A stretch of DNA of 64,000 bases, from the NCBI GenBank assembly GCA_910574715.1, contig CAJTCH010000008.1, positions 1-64,000 on the forward strand. The letters are read 5' to 3'. Position 1 is the stretch's first letter, and each line of letters starts with the position of its first letter. Both the position numbers and the translations under genes were made by a program. This document shows positions 40,351 through 49,958 of the stretch, one piece after another. Origin of the DNA: Lachnospiraceae bacterium. Its GTDB lineage: Bacteria; Bacillota; Clostridia; Lachnospirales; Lachnospiraceae. The notes beneath the pieces are model-generated. The model was not told the DNA's origin. It made no database searches and worked only from the letters and a program-made list of their open reading frames with translations.

Positions 40351-41526
40351 ATGGGATTATTTTTAAATAGTATTGCTCCATATGATAAATACAAGATGAT
40401 TTCACAGGATCCATATTTTGTGGATAAGTCAGCGATGATAGAGGAATTGATTCCGGCTCTTGGACGAGAACAGCGTTTCTTCTGTATTGTTAGGCCGCGG
40501 CGTTTTGGAAAGACTGTGGCGGCGAATATGATCGGTGCTTTTTTCGGGAAGGTGAGAGACAGCAAGGATGTGTTTGAACATTTGGCAATTGCCGAATCGA
40601 AGAAATGTCTGGAGCATTTGAACAGGCATGAAGTAATCTATCTGGACTGCAGTGAGATTCCGAAAGAATGCCGTGATTACAGGAGCTATATTTCAAGAAT
40701 CGAGGATGGGATTTATCAGGATCTTGTACAGGCTTATCCAGATCTCAAATTAGATCAGAGCAAGGCGGTATGGGATCTGCTGTCCCTTATATTCGAGGAA
40801 AAGGAGCAGAAGTTTCTCTTTGTGATTGATGAGTGGGATGCATTGTTCCATATGACATTTATAACAGAAGAGAATAAACGGGAATATCTTTTGTTTTTAA
40901 AATCATTGCTTAAGGGGAAGAGTTATGTTGAATTTGCCTATATGACAGGCGTCCTTCCGATTGCAAAATATTCAGAAGGTTCGGAGCTGAATATGTTTTT
41001 GGAGTATGATATGGCTACAAAGATTCGATTTGGAGAGTATTTTGGTTTCTTGAATTCGGAGGTTGATCATCTCTATGAGGTGTATAAGGCAGAGACCATA
41101 GACCGGCGTATCACCAGAGCGGAATTAGATGAGTGGTATGACGGTTATCATACAGCGGGGGGAGAACATCTGTATAATCCGCGTTCAGTGGTCAGTGCGC
41201 TGGCTAATAATCAATTGGCGAATTACTGGACCAGTTCGGGGACATATGATTCTGTGTTTTATTATGTCAGAAATAATGTAGAAGAGGTCAGAGATGATAT
41301 TGCATTGATGGTAGCGGGAGAGCATGTAGAAGCAAGGATGCAGGAATATGCGGCAACCGCCAGGGAATTAGTTACGAAGGATCAGATTTATTCAGCGATG
41401 GTAATATATGGATTGCTTACCTATGAAGATGGGGAGGTATTTGTGCCTAATAAAGAACTGATGCTGAAATATGAAGAATTGTTGTTGAACAAAGAGTTTT
41501 TCTCTGGCAGTAGGAATTGGATATGA
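40351..41526 (+). CDS. AAA-ATPase-like protein, C-terminally truncated
   Basis: A 391-residue member of the AAA-ATPase-like family that normally carries a C-terminal PD-(D/E)XK nuclease-type domain. The Walker A variant is RPRRFGKTVAANM (about 49-61), Walker B is FLFVIDEWDALF, and the domain up to the winged-helix part (YEDGEVFVPNKELM) is present. The full-length relative at 42685 has 557 residues and ends with the nuclease-like domain; here the frame stops about 140-170 residues early and that domain is not found downstream. It is probably a decayed copy, though the ATPase part could still be made. ATG 40351 follows TTAGGGGTGAATCGGGATT. Confidence 0.75.
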   Translation: MGLFLNSIAPYDKYKMISQDPYFVDKSAMIEELIPALGREQRFFCIVRPRRFGKTVAANMIGAFFGKVRDSKDVFEHLAIAESKKCLEHLNRHEVIYLDCSEIPKECRDYRSYISRIEDGIYQDLVQAYPDLKLDQSKAVWDLLSLIFEEKEQKFLFVIDEWDALFHMTFITEENKREYLLFLKSLLKGKSYVEFAYMTGVLPIAKYSEGSELNMFLEYDMATKIRFGEYFGFLNSEVDHLYEVYKAETIDRRITRAELDEWYDGYHTAGGEHLYNPRSVVSALANNQLANYWTSSGTYDSVFYYVRNNVEEVRDDIALMVAGEHVEARMQEYAATARELVTKDQIYSAMVIYGLLTYEDGEVFVPNKELMLKYEELLLNKEFFSGSRNWI

Positions 41527-41626
41527 CAGGAAGACAAAGAAGCATTCTTGTAAAGTGGAAATACTTAGATAATAATGATAGGAATGTTGTATCAGCAAAA
41601 AAGGAATAAGATTGGGAGGAACGAAT

Positions 41627-41893
41627 GATGTTACTGTTATCAAAAGAAGATATTAGAAAAGTATTTACGATGAAGGATGCTATTGAGGCGGACAAGCGGG
41701 CTTTCCGATTATTGGCGGAGGGGAAATCACAGGAGATATCGGGAATGTGGTCAAGGGTGAATTAGCCGGGAGAGAGAACGATGATGAGATCATCGTGTTC
41801 AAGTCGGTAGGAGTTGCCGCGCAGGATTTGGTCACAGCGAAGGTGATCTATGACAGGGCAGTCGCGGCCGGAGCCGGGATGGAATGGAATTAA
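41627..41893 (+). pseudogene. Ornithine cyclodeaminase family remnant
   Basis: It begins as a normal ornithine cyclodeaminase/mu-crystallin family protein (MMLLLSKEDIRKVFTMKDAI, then EADKRAFRLLAEGKS). After about 37 residues the frame shifts and ends at a TAG in about 41765. In the next frame the family's C-terminus follows (EITGDIGNVVKGELAGREND, then EIIVFKSVGVAAQDLVTAKV). About 200 central residues with the NAD site are missing. A deletion plus frame change has destroyed the gene. Confidence 0.8.
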
Positions 41894-41965
41894 AGCTTTA
41901 CACCCTAAATTCGTATTGATATAATGAAGGTATCGAAGAATAAGATAGGCAGGAGGTATATAACT

Positions 41966-42646
41966 ATGAGATATGAGATTCTAGGCGAGACTCTTCCGGT
42001 AGTGATTTGTCAGCTTGAAGGCGGAGAGAAGATGATCACAGAGGGCGGCGGCATGTCATGGATGTCACCGAATATGCTGATGGAGACGACAACGAACGGC
42101 GGTCTTGGGAAAGCATTCGGAAGGATGTTCTCAGGAGAGAAGATGTTCCAGAACGTCTATACTGCGCAGGGCGGCAATGGTATGATCGCATTTGCATCCA
42201 GTTTCCCTGGATCGATCAAGGCGTATGAGATCGCTCCGGGGCAGGAGATGGTATTCCAGAAGAGTGCGTTCCTTGCAGGAGAGGCAGGAGTAGAGCTGTC
42301 CGTATTCTTCAATAAGAAGTTCAGCTCAGGCCTGTTCGGCGGAGAGGGCTTTATCATGCAGAAGATCAGCGGGCATGGAACCGTATTCGCGGAATTTGAC
42401 GGGCATGTAGTGGAGTATGAGCTGCAGCCGGGACAGCAGATCGTGGTGGATACCGGACATCTTGCGGCGATGACAGCTACCTGTCAGATGGAAATCAAGA
42501 GTGTGCCTGGAGTGAAGAATATGCTGTTTGGCGGAGAAGGGCTGTTTAACACTGTGATCAGCGGACCGGGGAAGGTGTGGCTGCAGACGATGCCGATCAG
42601 TAATGTGGCGGGAATATTGAGGCCTTATATGCCGTCAGGTTCATAA
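41966..42646 (+). CDS. AIM24 / TIGR00266-family protein
   Basis: A 226-residue beta-rich protein: GGGMSWMSPNMLMETTTNGG near the N-terminus, GLFGGEGFIMQKISGHGTVF in the middle, and MLFGGEGLFNTVISGPGKVW near the end. The duplicated GGEG(F/L) pattern is typical of the AIM24/TIGR00266 family (double-stranded beta-helix fold), whose bacterial role is unknown. ATG 41966 lies nine bases behind AGGAGG. It has no signal peptide or membrane segment. It sits alone between the broken cyclodeaminase and the ATPase gene, and no partner is suggested by the context. Confidence 0.88.
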   Translation: MRYEILGETLPVVICQLEGGEKMITEGGGMSWMSPNMLMETTTNGGLGKAFGRMFSGEKMFQNVYTAQGGNGMIAFASSFPGSIKAYEIAPGQEMVFQKSAFLAGEAGVELSVFFNKKFSSGLFGGEGFIMQKISGHGTVFAEFDGHVVEYELQPGQQIVVDTGHLAAMTATCQMEIKSVPGVKNMLFGGEGLFNTVISGPGKVWLQTMPISNVAGILRPYMPSGS

Positions 42647-42684
42647 GATTAGATAGAGACAGCCTTCAAAGGAGGTGCGAGCAT

Positions 42685-44358
42685 ATGTCAGTCAGGCTGC
42701 CGATCGGAATCGAGTGGTTCAGGGAGATCAGGGAAAAAGGAAGTTACTATGTGGATAAAACAGGAATGATCAAGGAACTCTTTGATGAGGATTTTAAGAT
42801 CAGCCTTATTACCCGTCCCCGCCGTTTTGGAAAGACGCTGTTCATGGACACGCTGAGAGAATTTTTTGATATACGGAGGGACAGCAGGGAACTGTTCGAG
42901 GGATTGGAGATCTCGAAGTATCAAGAGTTATGTGATAAATGGATGAACCAATATCCGGTTCTGTTCCTGACGTTGAAGGATGTCGCAGGGGGAGATTTTC
43001 CCAGTGCTTATGAGATGCTGCAGTTCGTGATATCTTCGCTATGCAGAGACCATACTTATTTAATGGAAAGTGAGCAGGTGCTAAGAGGAGATAAAGAGAT
43101 TTTTGAACGTTTGTCTTATCAAAAAGGAACGAGAGGAGATATACAAGGTGCACTGGTTACGCTGATGCGGATGATGGCGGCGCATTTTGGAAAACCGGTC
43201 ATTCTTCTGGTGGACGAGTATGACGTGCCTCTGGCCAAGGCCAGCGACCGAGGATATTACAGGGAGATGTTGGATGTGATCCGGGGATTTCTGGGAATGT
43301 CGTGGAAGAGTAATCCCTGTATGGAATTTGCTGTGGTTACGGGATGTCTGCGTATTGCGAAGGAGAGTATCTTTACCGGTGCGAATAACTTCGTATCTAA
43401 CTCTGTATCGAACAGGCGGTTCGACCGTTATTTTGGATTTACAGAAGAAGAGGTTAGGGGATTGTTGGAAGCGACAGGATTGACAGAGCATCTTGCAAAG
43501 ATGAAGCACTGGTATGACGGGTATCTGTTTGGGGAAATTGAAGTTTATTGTCCCTGGGATGTGGTGAATCATGTAAGTATGCTGAAACTTGATCCGCAGT
43601 CGAAACCGGCGAATTATTGGAAGGATACCAGTCATAATGAGATTATCCGAAGCTTCATTGACCTGCCGGGTATGGATGTAAGAGGCAAATTCGAGACACT
43701 TCTGGCAGGGGGCGTGATTCAGGAGAGAATCGTAGAAGATATGACTTATGACCTTGCGAATTCCTCTGAGGAGAATCTGTGGAGTATCCTGTATCTGACA
43801 GGATATTTGACTCGGGTAAGAGAGGGGAAGTACCCGGAAGGATTTCAGAGGGAGGAGGGAACAACTGTTCTTCGCATCCCGAATGAGGAGGTCAAGACCA
43901 TATTTGAGGATACTATCGCGAAGTGGTTCCGGGATACGGTCACCGGGATGGATAGAAGAGAACTGCTGGAAGCATGGTGGAGCGGAGACGATCGGAAGCT
44001 GACAGAATTGGTGACGGATATCTTGTTTGATACGATCAGTTATTATGATTATAAGGAAGATTATTACCATGCGTTTACAGCGGGATTATTCGTAGGGGCG
44101 GGATATGCCGTGTCGTCTAATAAGGAACAGGGAACCGGACGCGCGGACATTGTGGTCAAAGACAGGAGTAACCGCCGGGCGCTGATCATAGAAGCCAAGC
44201 ACTCTAAGAAAGAGAGCGATATGGAGCGGGATTGTCAGGAAGCAATAGAACAGATCAGCCGAAAGGGATATGTGCGGACAGATCTGAAGGGATATCGGAC
44301 GATCCTGTGTTATGGAGCGGCATTTTTTGAGAAGGATTGCCTGGTCAGGAAATGTTGA
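42685..44358 (+). CDS. AAA-ATPase with C-terminal PD-(D/E)XK domain
   Basis: A 557-residue protein of the AAA-ATPase-like/PDDEXK_9 family. Walker A is TRPRRFGKTLFMDTL near 35-50, Walker B VILLVDEYDVPLAKA, and the PD-(D/E)XK core near 475-505 (GRADIVVK, then ALIIEAKHSK with Asp, Glu and Lys in the expected order). Such proteins are abundant and often multicopy in gut Clostridia and Bacteroidetes. Roles in DNA maintenance or defence have been guessed but not shown. ATG 42685 follows AAAGGAGGTGCGAGC. A truncated paralogue lies 1.2 kb upstream, suggesting duplication and loss. Confidence 0.88.
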   Translation: MSVRLPIGIEWFREIREKGSYYVDKTGMIKELFDEDFKISLITRPRRFGKTLFMDTLREFFDIRRDSRELFEGLEISKYQELCDKWMNQYPVLFLTLKDVAGGDFPSAYEMLQFVISSLCRDHTYLMESEQVLRGDKEIFERLSYQKGTRGDIQGALVTLMRMMAAHFGKPVILLVDEYDVPLAKASDRGYYREMLDVIRGFLGMSWKSNPCMEFAVVTGCLRIAKESIFTGANNFVSNSVSNRRFDRYFGFTEEEVRGLLEATGLTEHLAKMKHWYDGYLFGEIEVYCPWDVVNHVSMLKLDPQSKPANYWKDTSHNEIIRSFIDLPGMDVRGKFETLLAGGVIQERIVEDMTYDLANSSEENLWSILYLTGYLTRVREGKYPEGFQREEGTTVLRIPNEEVKTIFEDTIAKWFRDTVTGMDRRELLEAWWSGDDRKLTELVTDILFDTISYYDYKEDYYHAFTAGLFVGAGYAVSSNKEQGTGRADIVVKDRSNRRALIIEAKHSKKESDMERDCQEAIEQISRKGYVRTDLKGYRTILCYGAAFFEKDCLVRKC

Positions 44359-44384
44359 TCTGGCAGGGCGGCGATTAAGAGAGT

Positions 44385-45275
44385 CTACACTTCGCCCATA
44401 TGCTCCCTCCGATACTTGCTGGGCGAGCATCCCATATACCGCTTAAAGATCTGCCCATAGTAGGCCGGGGTGGAGAACCCGGTCATGCTTGCGATCTTCG
44501 TGACGCTCTCTCCTTCCCTCAGAAGCGGCAGACTGTTCTGAACCCGCAGAAACAGGATGTACTCGAAGATGGTCATCTTCATATATTTCTTGAAGAACCT
44601 GCAGCATTCGCTCTTGCAGATATTCACATGCTCGGCGATCTCATCCAGCGTAAGCTCCTGGGCATAGTGCTCCTGAACGAAGGAGAGGATATCCTTCAGC
44701 CGTGCCAGATGCTTCTTGGGCCGGTATCCGCTGACGGGAAGGGAGATATAGTACAGGTAGAGCCTCTGCCAGATTCCGGCCAGGATAAGATGTACCTTGA
44801 GCTCGTAGTCCGGCGGCGGCGTCTTTGACATCTGGTAAATGTTCTGAATCTGTCCGATGATATCCTGATGCCAGGCAGTTTCGGTTTCAAGCATCAGAGA
44901 GTGCCAGGATTCATTGGAAGTGATAAAGTCAACATATTTCGTCTGGAGAAGGCTGTTCTCGTATCCATATATGAACCTGGGATGGAAGGTGACGGACAGA
45001 TAATTGCAGTCTCTTCCGTCCTTCATATATCCAGAGTGAAGAGCGTTGCTGTTGCAGAACAATCCTTCGCCCTCTTTTAACAGATACTTCTTATCATTCA
45101 CAAAATATTCGATCTGTCCAGACATGATCCAGGTCAGTTCGATCTCCGGGTGCCAGTGCCAGGGAAATGAATCCTGCTCGTAGGATTGTATTTTCTCAAG
45201 GCTTAAATGGACGGGGAATTCATAGTTACCGTGTTTCTTGATCTCTTTTTGGTCTTTTTCAATGTGAAGCTGCAT
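44385..45275 (-). CDS. AraC-family regulator with cupin sensor, likely of the galactose genes
   Basis: A 296-residue protein. The N-terminal cupin-like sensor is about 15-150 (SFPWHWHPEIELTWI with paired histidines, EGEGLFCNSNALHSGY). Two C-terminal AraC helix-turn-helix units follow: LTLDEIAEHVNICKSECCRF and VTKIASMTGFSTPAYYGQIF, ending FKRYMGCSPSKYRRE. ATG at 45275 is chosen because GGAG lies eight bases upstream; the frame extends to 45296 without a ribosome site. It is divergent from galK with about 190 bp between them, so it probably activates galK-galT, with a sugar as ligand. That is inference from position. Confidence 0.88.
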   Translation of the reverse strand: MQLHIEKDQKEIKKHGNYEFPVHLSLEKIQSYEQDSFPWHWHPEIELTWIMSGQIEYFVNDKKYLLKEGEGLFCNSNALHSGYMKDGRDCNYLSVTFHPRFIYGYENSLLQTKYVDFITSNESWHSLMLETETAWHQDIIGQIQNIYQMSKTPPPDYELKVHLILAGIWQRLYLYYISLPVSGYRPKKHLARLKDILSFVQEHYAQELTLDEIAEHVNICKSECCRFFKKYMKMTIFEYILFLRVQNSLPLLREGESVTKIASMTGFSTPAYYGQIFKRYMGCSPSKYRREHMGEV

Positions 45276-45325
45276 AGCTGATCTCCATTTCCTCAATATA
45301 CTGATAATATTATCGAATATTCTTA

Positions 45326-45354
45326 TTGTATCCTCTGCTCAATCTCATTATAAT
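45326..45354 (+). promoter_or_regulatory. Probable galK promoter
   Basis: TTGTAT (45326-45331), 17 bp, TATAAT (45349-45354), about 114 bp before galK, in the region between the divergent AraC-type regulator and galK. The -35 is weak, as expected for an activator-dependent promoter. Confidence 0.5.
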
Positions 45355-45467
45355 TATAAATCAGATAAGGTAAATGCGCAAGAGAAGCGCCAGGAAGATT
45401 AAGAAAAATAAAGAATGCCGCAGGGAAGCTTAGCTGAACTGCCGCGGAAAGAATGGAGGACATAAGT

Positions 45468-46631
45468 ATGAAGGAGAAATTAATTCAGCAATTTCAAGAA
45501 CTGTACAAAGGCGAAGGGGAGATCCGTTCTTATTTTGCGCCGGGCCGTGTGAATCTGATCGGGGAACATACGGATTATAACGGCGGCCACGTATTCCCGT
45601 GTGCATTGACTCTTGGAACCTATGGAATCGTAAGGAGCAGATCAGACAGGAAGCTTCGGTTCTATTCTGCCAATTTTGAGAGGCTGGGAGTGATCGAGAC
45701 AAGCCTGGATGAACTGGTTCCAGACCCGAAGGCGAACTGGACGAACTATCCGAAGGGCGTGATGTGGGCGTTTGAGAAGAGAGGATATAAGCTGACTCAC
45801 GGTCTTGATATTCTGATCTACGGCAATATCCCGAATGGCTCGGGGCTGTCATCTTCCGCGTCGCTGGAAGTTCTGACAGGTGTGATCCTGAAGGATACAT
45901 ATGGATTCGATGTATCTATGGTGGATATCGCGCTGATCGGTCAGGATTCGGAGAATAATTTCAACGGCTGCAACTGCGGAATCATGGATCAGTTTGCAAG
46001 CGCGATGGGCAAGAAGGATCATGCGATCTTCCTTGATACCAATACGCTGCATTATGAGTATGCTCCGGTCGTATTAGAGGATGCGAAGATCGTGATCACC
46101 AACAGTAAGGTGAAACACAGTCTCGTAGATTCTGCTTACAATGACAGGAGGAATGAATGCGAGACTGCGCTTAAGGAGCTTAAGGCGGCGGTTAAGATCG
46201 AATCGCTGGGAGAATTGACAGAGGAAGAATACGAGGCGCATAAGGATGTCATTAAGGATGCCGTAAGGCAAAAACGCGCGAAGCATGCCGTGTACGAGAA
46301 CCAGAGAACGATCCGTGCAGTAGAGGCTTTGAAGAACCAGGATGTTGAACTGTTCGGGAAGCTGATGAACGCATCTCATGAATCCTTAAGGTATGATTAT
46401 GAAGTTTCCTGCGAAGAGATCGATATTCTGGTTGATCTTGCACAGGCGATGCCGGGTGTGTTAGGCTCCCGTATCACCGGCGGCGGATTCGGCGGGTGCA
46501 CGGTCAGCATCGTGAAGAATGACGCGGTAGATACATTTATCAGCGAGATCGGCAAGACCTATCAGGAGAAGGTCGGACATGAGGCTGAATTCTATGTAGT
46601 AGATATCGGCGACGGTGCCGGTGTTATATAA
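45468..46631 (+). CDS. galK: Galactokinase
   Basis: A 387-residue GHMP kinase that phosphorylates galactose at C1, the first committed step of the Leloir pathway. It shows the family signature GRVNLIGEHTDYNGG near 25-40, the phosphate loop PNGSGLSSSASLEV near 120-133, and the C-terminal GSRITGGGFGGCTVSIV. ATG 45468 lies behind GGAGG (45455-45459); an upstream in-frame ATG at 45453 overlaps that site. galT follows 36 bp after the stop, so they are one operon. Confidence 0.95.
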   Translation: MKEKLIQQFQELYKGEGEIRSYFAPGRVNLIGEHTDYNGGHVFPCALTLGTYGIVRSRSDRKLRFYSANFERLGVIETSLDELVPDPKANWTNYPKGVMWAFEKRGYKLTHGLDILIYGNIPNGSGLSSSASLEVLTGVILKDTYGFDVSMVDIALIGQDSENNFNGCNCGIMDQFASAMGKKDHAIFLDTNTLHYEYAPVVLEDAKIVITNSKVKHSLVDSAYNDRRNECETALKELKAAVKIESLGELTEEEYEAHKDVIKDAVRQKRAKHAVYENQRTIRAVEALKNQDVELFGKLMNASHESLRYDYEVSCEEIDILVDLAQAMPGVLGSRITGGGFGGCTVSIVKNDAVDTFISEIGKTYQEKVGHEAEFYVVDIGDGAGVI

Positions 46632-46667
46632 GAGGCTGTTTTTCGGATGGGGAAGGAGAATGAGAAG

Positions 46668-48158
46668 ATGTTAAATGAGAATATCAAGAAATTAGTAGAA
46701 TACGGTATTCAGACTGGTTTGATTCCTGAGACGGAGCGTGTCTATACGACAAACCTTCTGTTAGATATGTTCCGCGAAGATGATTATGAGGATGTTCCGG
46801 TCGATGCGGATGACATTGAATTGGAATCAGTTTTAAAAGAACTGCTTGACGAAGCGGTGAAGCGCGGCATCATCGAGGACAGTATCGGTTACAGAGACTT
46901 ATTCGACACGAAGCTGATGAACTGCCTGGTTCCAAGACCGGCCCAGGTGCAGGAGACATTTGCGAAGAAATACGAGAATTCTCCGAAGGAAGCAACCGAT
47001 TATTACTACAAGCTCAGTCAGGACAGCGACTATATCCGCCGTTACCGCGTGAAGAAGGATATGAAGTGGAAGGTGGATTCTCCTTACGGTGAGATTGATA
47101 TTACGATCAATCTGTCCAAGCCGGAGAAGGACCCTAAGGCGATCGCGGCGGCGAAGAATGCGAAGGCAAGCAGTTATCCCAAGTGCCTGCTCTGTATGGA
47201 GAATGAAGGATACGCGGGACGTCTGAACCATCCGGCAAGGGAGAACCACAGGATCATCCCGATCACTATTAATGACAGCAATTGGGGATTCCAGTATTCT
47301 CCGTATGTATATTACAATGAGCACTGTATTGTATTCAATGGACAGCATGTTCCGATGAAGATCGAGAAGGCTGCATTTATCAAGTTATTCGACTTTATCA
47401 AGCTGTTCCCGCACTATTTCCTGGGATCCAACGCGGATCTTCCGATCGTTGGCGGATCTATCCTGAGCCATGACCATTTCCAGGGCGGCAACTATACATT
47501 TGCCATGGCAAAAGCGCCGATTGAAAAGTCCGTGACGATACCGGGGTATGAGGACGTGGAAGCGGGAATTGTCAAATGGCCTCTGTCTGTTCTCCGTATC
47601 AGGCATAAGGATGAGAAGCGCCTGATTGAACTGGCAGATCACGTTCTGGCTGCGTGGAGAGGATATACGGATGAAGCTGCATTTATCTATGCAGAGACAG
47701 ACGGAGAACCGCACAATACGATCACGCCGATCGCAAGGAAGGTGGGAGACGTCTTCGAGCTGGATCTGACCTTGAGGAACAATATCACTACAGAGGAGCA
47801 TCCGCTTGGAGTTTATCATCCGCATGCGCAGTATCATAACATCAAGAAGGAGAATATCGGACTGATCGAGGTTATGGGACTTGCTGTGCTGCCGTCCAGA
47901 TTGAAAGATGAGATGGAGACTCTTGCGGATTATCTGGCAGAGGGCAAGGATATCCGAAGCAATGAGAAGCTTGTGAAGCACGCCCAGTGGGTGGAAGCAT
48001 TCCTGCCGAAGTATGACAGCATCACCAGGGAGAATGTGATGGATGTACTGAAGGAAGAGATCGGCATCACATTCACGCATGTGCTGGAGGATGCGGGTGT
48101 GTATAAGTGTACGGAAGAAGGACGCGAAGCCTTTATGAGGTTCATCCGTACATTATAA
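46668..48158 (+). CDS. galT: UDP-glucose-hexose-1-phosphate uridylyltransferase (GalT, Firmicute type)
   Basis: A 496-residue enzyme of the long Firmicute GalT class, which exchanges UMP between UDP-glucose and galactose 1-phosphate. It shows YPKCLLCMENEGYAGRLNHP (substrate region), VGGSILSHDHFQGGNY (histidines near the active site) and the C-terminal TFTHVLEDAGVYK. ATG 46668 lies nine bases behind AAGGAGA; an earlier in-frame ATG at 46647 has no ribosome site. With galK this covers the pathway except the epimerase, which is not in the window. Confidence 0.94.
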   Translation: MLNENIKKLVEYGIQTGLIPETERVYTTNLLLDMFREDDYEDVPVDADDIELESVLKELLDEAVKRGIIEDSIGYRDLFDTKLMNCLVPRPAQVQETFAKKYENSPKEATDYYYKLSQDSDYIRRYRVKKDMKWKVDSPYGEIDITINLSKPEKDPKAIAAAKNAKASSYPKCLLCMENEGYAGRLNHPARENHRIIPITINDSNWGFQYSPYVYYNEHCIVFNGQHVPMKIEKAAFIKLFDFIKLFPHYFLGSNADLPIVGGSILSHDHFQGGNYTFAMAKAPIEKSVTIPGYEDVEAGIVKWPLSVLRIRHKDEKRLIELADHVLAAWRGYTDEAAFIYAETDGEPHNTITPIARKVGDVFELDLTLRNNITTEEHPLGVYHPHAQYHNIKKENIGLIEVMGLAVLPSRLKDEMETLADYLAEGKDIRSNEKLVKHAQWVEAFLPKYDSITRENVMDVLKEEIGITFTHVLEDAGVYKCTEEGREAFMRFIRTL

Positions 48159-48186
48159 ATATTCATACATCCTCCGACAGCCCTTT

Positions 48187-48504
48187 TTACATCAGATATG
48201 GAGCGGCCATCTCACAGACGAATACGACGGCGCAGCATAACGCGGCGATCCCCATCATATTAAGACCCTTCCAGGCGGCGGCAACGCCTGCGGTAAGGGC
48301 CAGAATGCCTGCAAGAGGAAGCGTGGGCGCAGTGATGATCGCGGGAAATGTCATTACCGACAGCGTCACATATGGAACGTAGTAGAGGAATGACCGTATA
48401 AAAGGATTCTTGATCTTTCTTCGTATGAGAGTCAGCGGGAGGACACGGATCAGGAAGGATACGGCTGCGGCCACAAGTATGTACAGGTAGATATTGTGCG
48501 TCAT
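48187..48504 (-). CDS. azlD: AzlD-type branched-chain amino acid exporter subunit
   Basis: A 105-residue membrane protein with four hydrophobic segments. AAVSFLIRVLPLTLIRRKIK near the N-terminus and VPYVTLSVMTFPAIITA are AzlD features. It works with AzlC as a two-part exporter of branched-chain amino acids. It overlaps the azlC stop by 4 bp on the same strand. Confidence 0.9.
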   Translation of the reverse strand: MTHNIYLYILVAAAVSFLIRVLPLTLIRRKIKNPFIRSFLYYVPYVTLSVMTFPAIITAPTLPLAGILALTAGVAAAWKGLNMMGIAALCCAVVFVCEMAAPYLM

Positions 48505-49250
48505 ATTCTGCTATCTCCTTCCTCTCTGTTATCAGTATCAAAGCCGCCGTCGTCCTTTGACGGGAATAAGGCGGCGGCAGCTCCAGCGATGATCACGGTG
48601 AGAAGGCTGATCTTCATACTGTCAGACATCCGGTCAAGCTGCGGGATCTTAGATACGGCGAAGCTTGCAAGAAAGCTTGCGATCACCACGCCTCCTACGA
48701 TCTTATCCGTTCTGGATGCAGGGATGATGATGGCGATAAACATACCGTATAGCGCTACGCTTAAGGCGCTGACGATAGATGCGGGCAGGATGTTGCCTGC
48801 GACAATCCCCAAAGCGGTGCCGAGCGACCAGCCAGGGAGGGCGATCGCCATCGCACCGTAGTTGTAATAGGGGTTCAGTGCGCCGATCCTTCCGATGCTG
48901 ATCCCGAAGATCTCGTCTGTGATTCCGAAGCCTACCAGCAATCGGTGTACGTTAGAGGTGCCCGGGTCAAACCGCTGGCTCAGCGCACAGCTCATCAGCA
49001 TATAGCGAATATTGGTGATCAGAATGACAAATGCCATCTCGATATAAGGTGCATTTGCCATGATAACGGTAAATTCAGCATATTCTCCGGCGGATGCATG
49101 GTTTAACAGGCTGGATAAGAATCCCTGAACAGGATTCAGTCCGGCCTTTTTTGCTACGATTCCCAGAGAAAATGCTACGGCAAAGTAGCCAAGGGCAATC
49201 GGAATCCCGTCTCGGATTCCATTGATAAATGCGTTCTTATTTTTATTCAT
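48501..49250 (-). CDS. azlC: AzlC-type branched-chain amino acid exporter subunit
   Basis: A 249-residue membrane protein of the AzlC/LIV-E family: FINGIRDGIPIALGYFAVAF and SLGIVAKKAGLNPVQGFLSS near the N-terminus, then NIRYMLMSCALSQRF. It is the larger exporter subunit. ATG 49250 is preceded by GGAGTAATAT on the minus strand. The C-terminal tail is charged and cytosolic. An operon with azlD is evident from the 4-bp overlap. Confidence 0.92.
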   Translation of the reverse strand: MNKNKNAFINGIRDGIPIALGYFAVAFSLGIVAKKAGLNPVQGFLSSLLNHASAGEYAEFTVIMANAPYIEMAFVILITNIRYMLMSCALSQRFDPGTSNVHRLLVGFGITDEIFGISIGRIGALNPYYNYGAMAIALPGWSLGTALGIVAGNILPASIVSALSVALYGMFIAIIIPASRTDKIVGGVVIASFLASFAVSKIPQLDRMSDSMKISLLTVIIAGAAAALFPSKDDGGFDTDNREEGDSRI

Positions 49251-49282
49251 ATATTACTCCATTTGATAATTTTATCGTATGT

Positions 49283-49852
49283 TTACAGTGAATGAAGATG
49301 ATGTGAAGGATTCATGTGAAAATGTCTGTAAACATCTCCGTCCAGAGTCTTCCATGTGAAAAGCCCGTCTTCTAACATCATATAGCCGTGAGAGCTGTTC
49401 TCCTTTGGAATGGAGACGGAGCCTGGATTTAAGTAATATCTGCCGTCAAAATCTTCGGCTGCCGGGATGTGCGTATGTCCGTGAAGCAGGATATCGCCGG
49501 ACTTAAGCATAGGAGGATTAGACGTATTGCAGTGATGTCCGTGTGTTGCGAAGATCATATGTCCCTGCTCGTACAGAATGCAGTAATCCGCAAGAATAGG
49601 GAACTTAAGTACCATCTGGTCAACCTCCGTATCACAGTTGCCGCGGACACAGAGAATCTCTTCTTTTATATTGTTGAGAAGTTCTATGGCTTCTTTGGGT
49701 GCATAGCCTTTGGGAAGATCGTTTCTCGGACCATGGTAGAGAAGATCTCCAAGGAGAAGCAGCTTGTCGGGCTGCTCTGCAGTATAGCGTTCCAGAAGCC
49801 TTTTCAGGTAAAAAGAACTTCCGTGTATATCAGATGCGATCATTATCCTCAT
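49283..49852 (-). CDS. YfcE-type metallophosphoesterase
   Basis: A 189-residue phosphodiesterase of the YfcE/MJ0936 family. The two-metal motifs are complete: MIASDIHGS, LLGDLLYHG, VRGNCDTEV, FATHGHHC and LLHGHTHIP. It hydrolyses phosphodiesters in vitro; the natural substrate is not known. ATG 49852 has AGAGGG upstream; a longer frame to 49921 has no such site. It precedes azlC on the same strand with about 30 bp between, so it might be co-transcribed. Confidence 0.92.
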   Translation of the reverse strand: MRIMIASDIHGSSFYLKRLLERYTAEQPDKLLLLGDLLYHGPRNDLPKGYAPKEAIELLNNIKEEILCVRGNCDTEVDQMVLKFPILADYCILYEQGHMIFATHGHHCNTSNPPMLKSGDILLHGHTHIPAAEDFDGRYYLNPGSVSIPKENSSHGYMMLEDGLFTWKTLDGDVYRHFHMNPSHHLHSL

Positions 49853-49958
49853 AATAAAACCCTCTTTATATCTAAAATAATATACGGATATTAGTATAAC
49901 TTGTCTGACGGATAGATTCAAGCGTTAGACGTTTTTTTGAGTTTTTTGTATAATTCTA

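Noticed and set aside
43081..44070. A 329-codon minus-strand frame opposite the AAA-ATPase gene
   Set aside because: It has no recognisable motif, while the plus strand carries Walker and PD-(D/E)XK motifs in the right order.
48107..48861. Plus-strand frames between galT and the phosphodiesterase gene
   Set aside because: They lie opposite azlD and azlC, whose membrane topology, motifs and 4-bp overlap are convincing.
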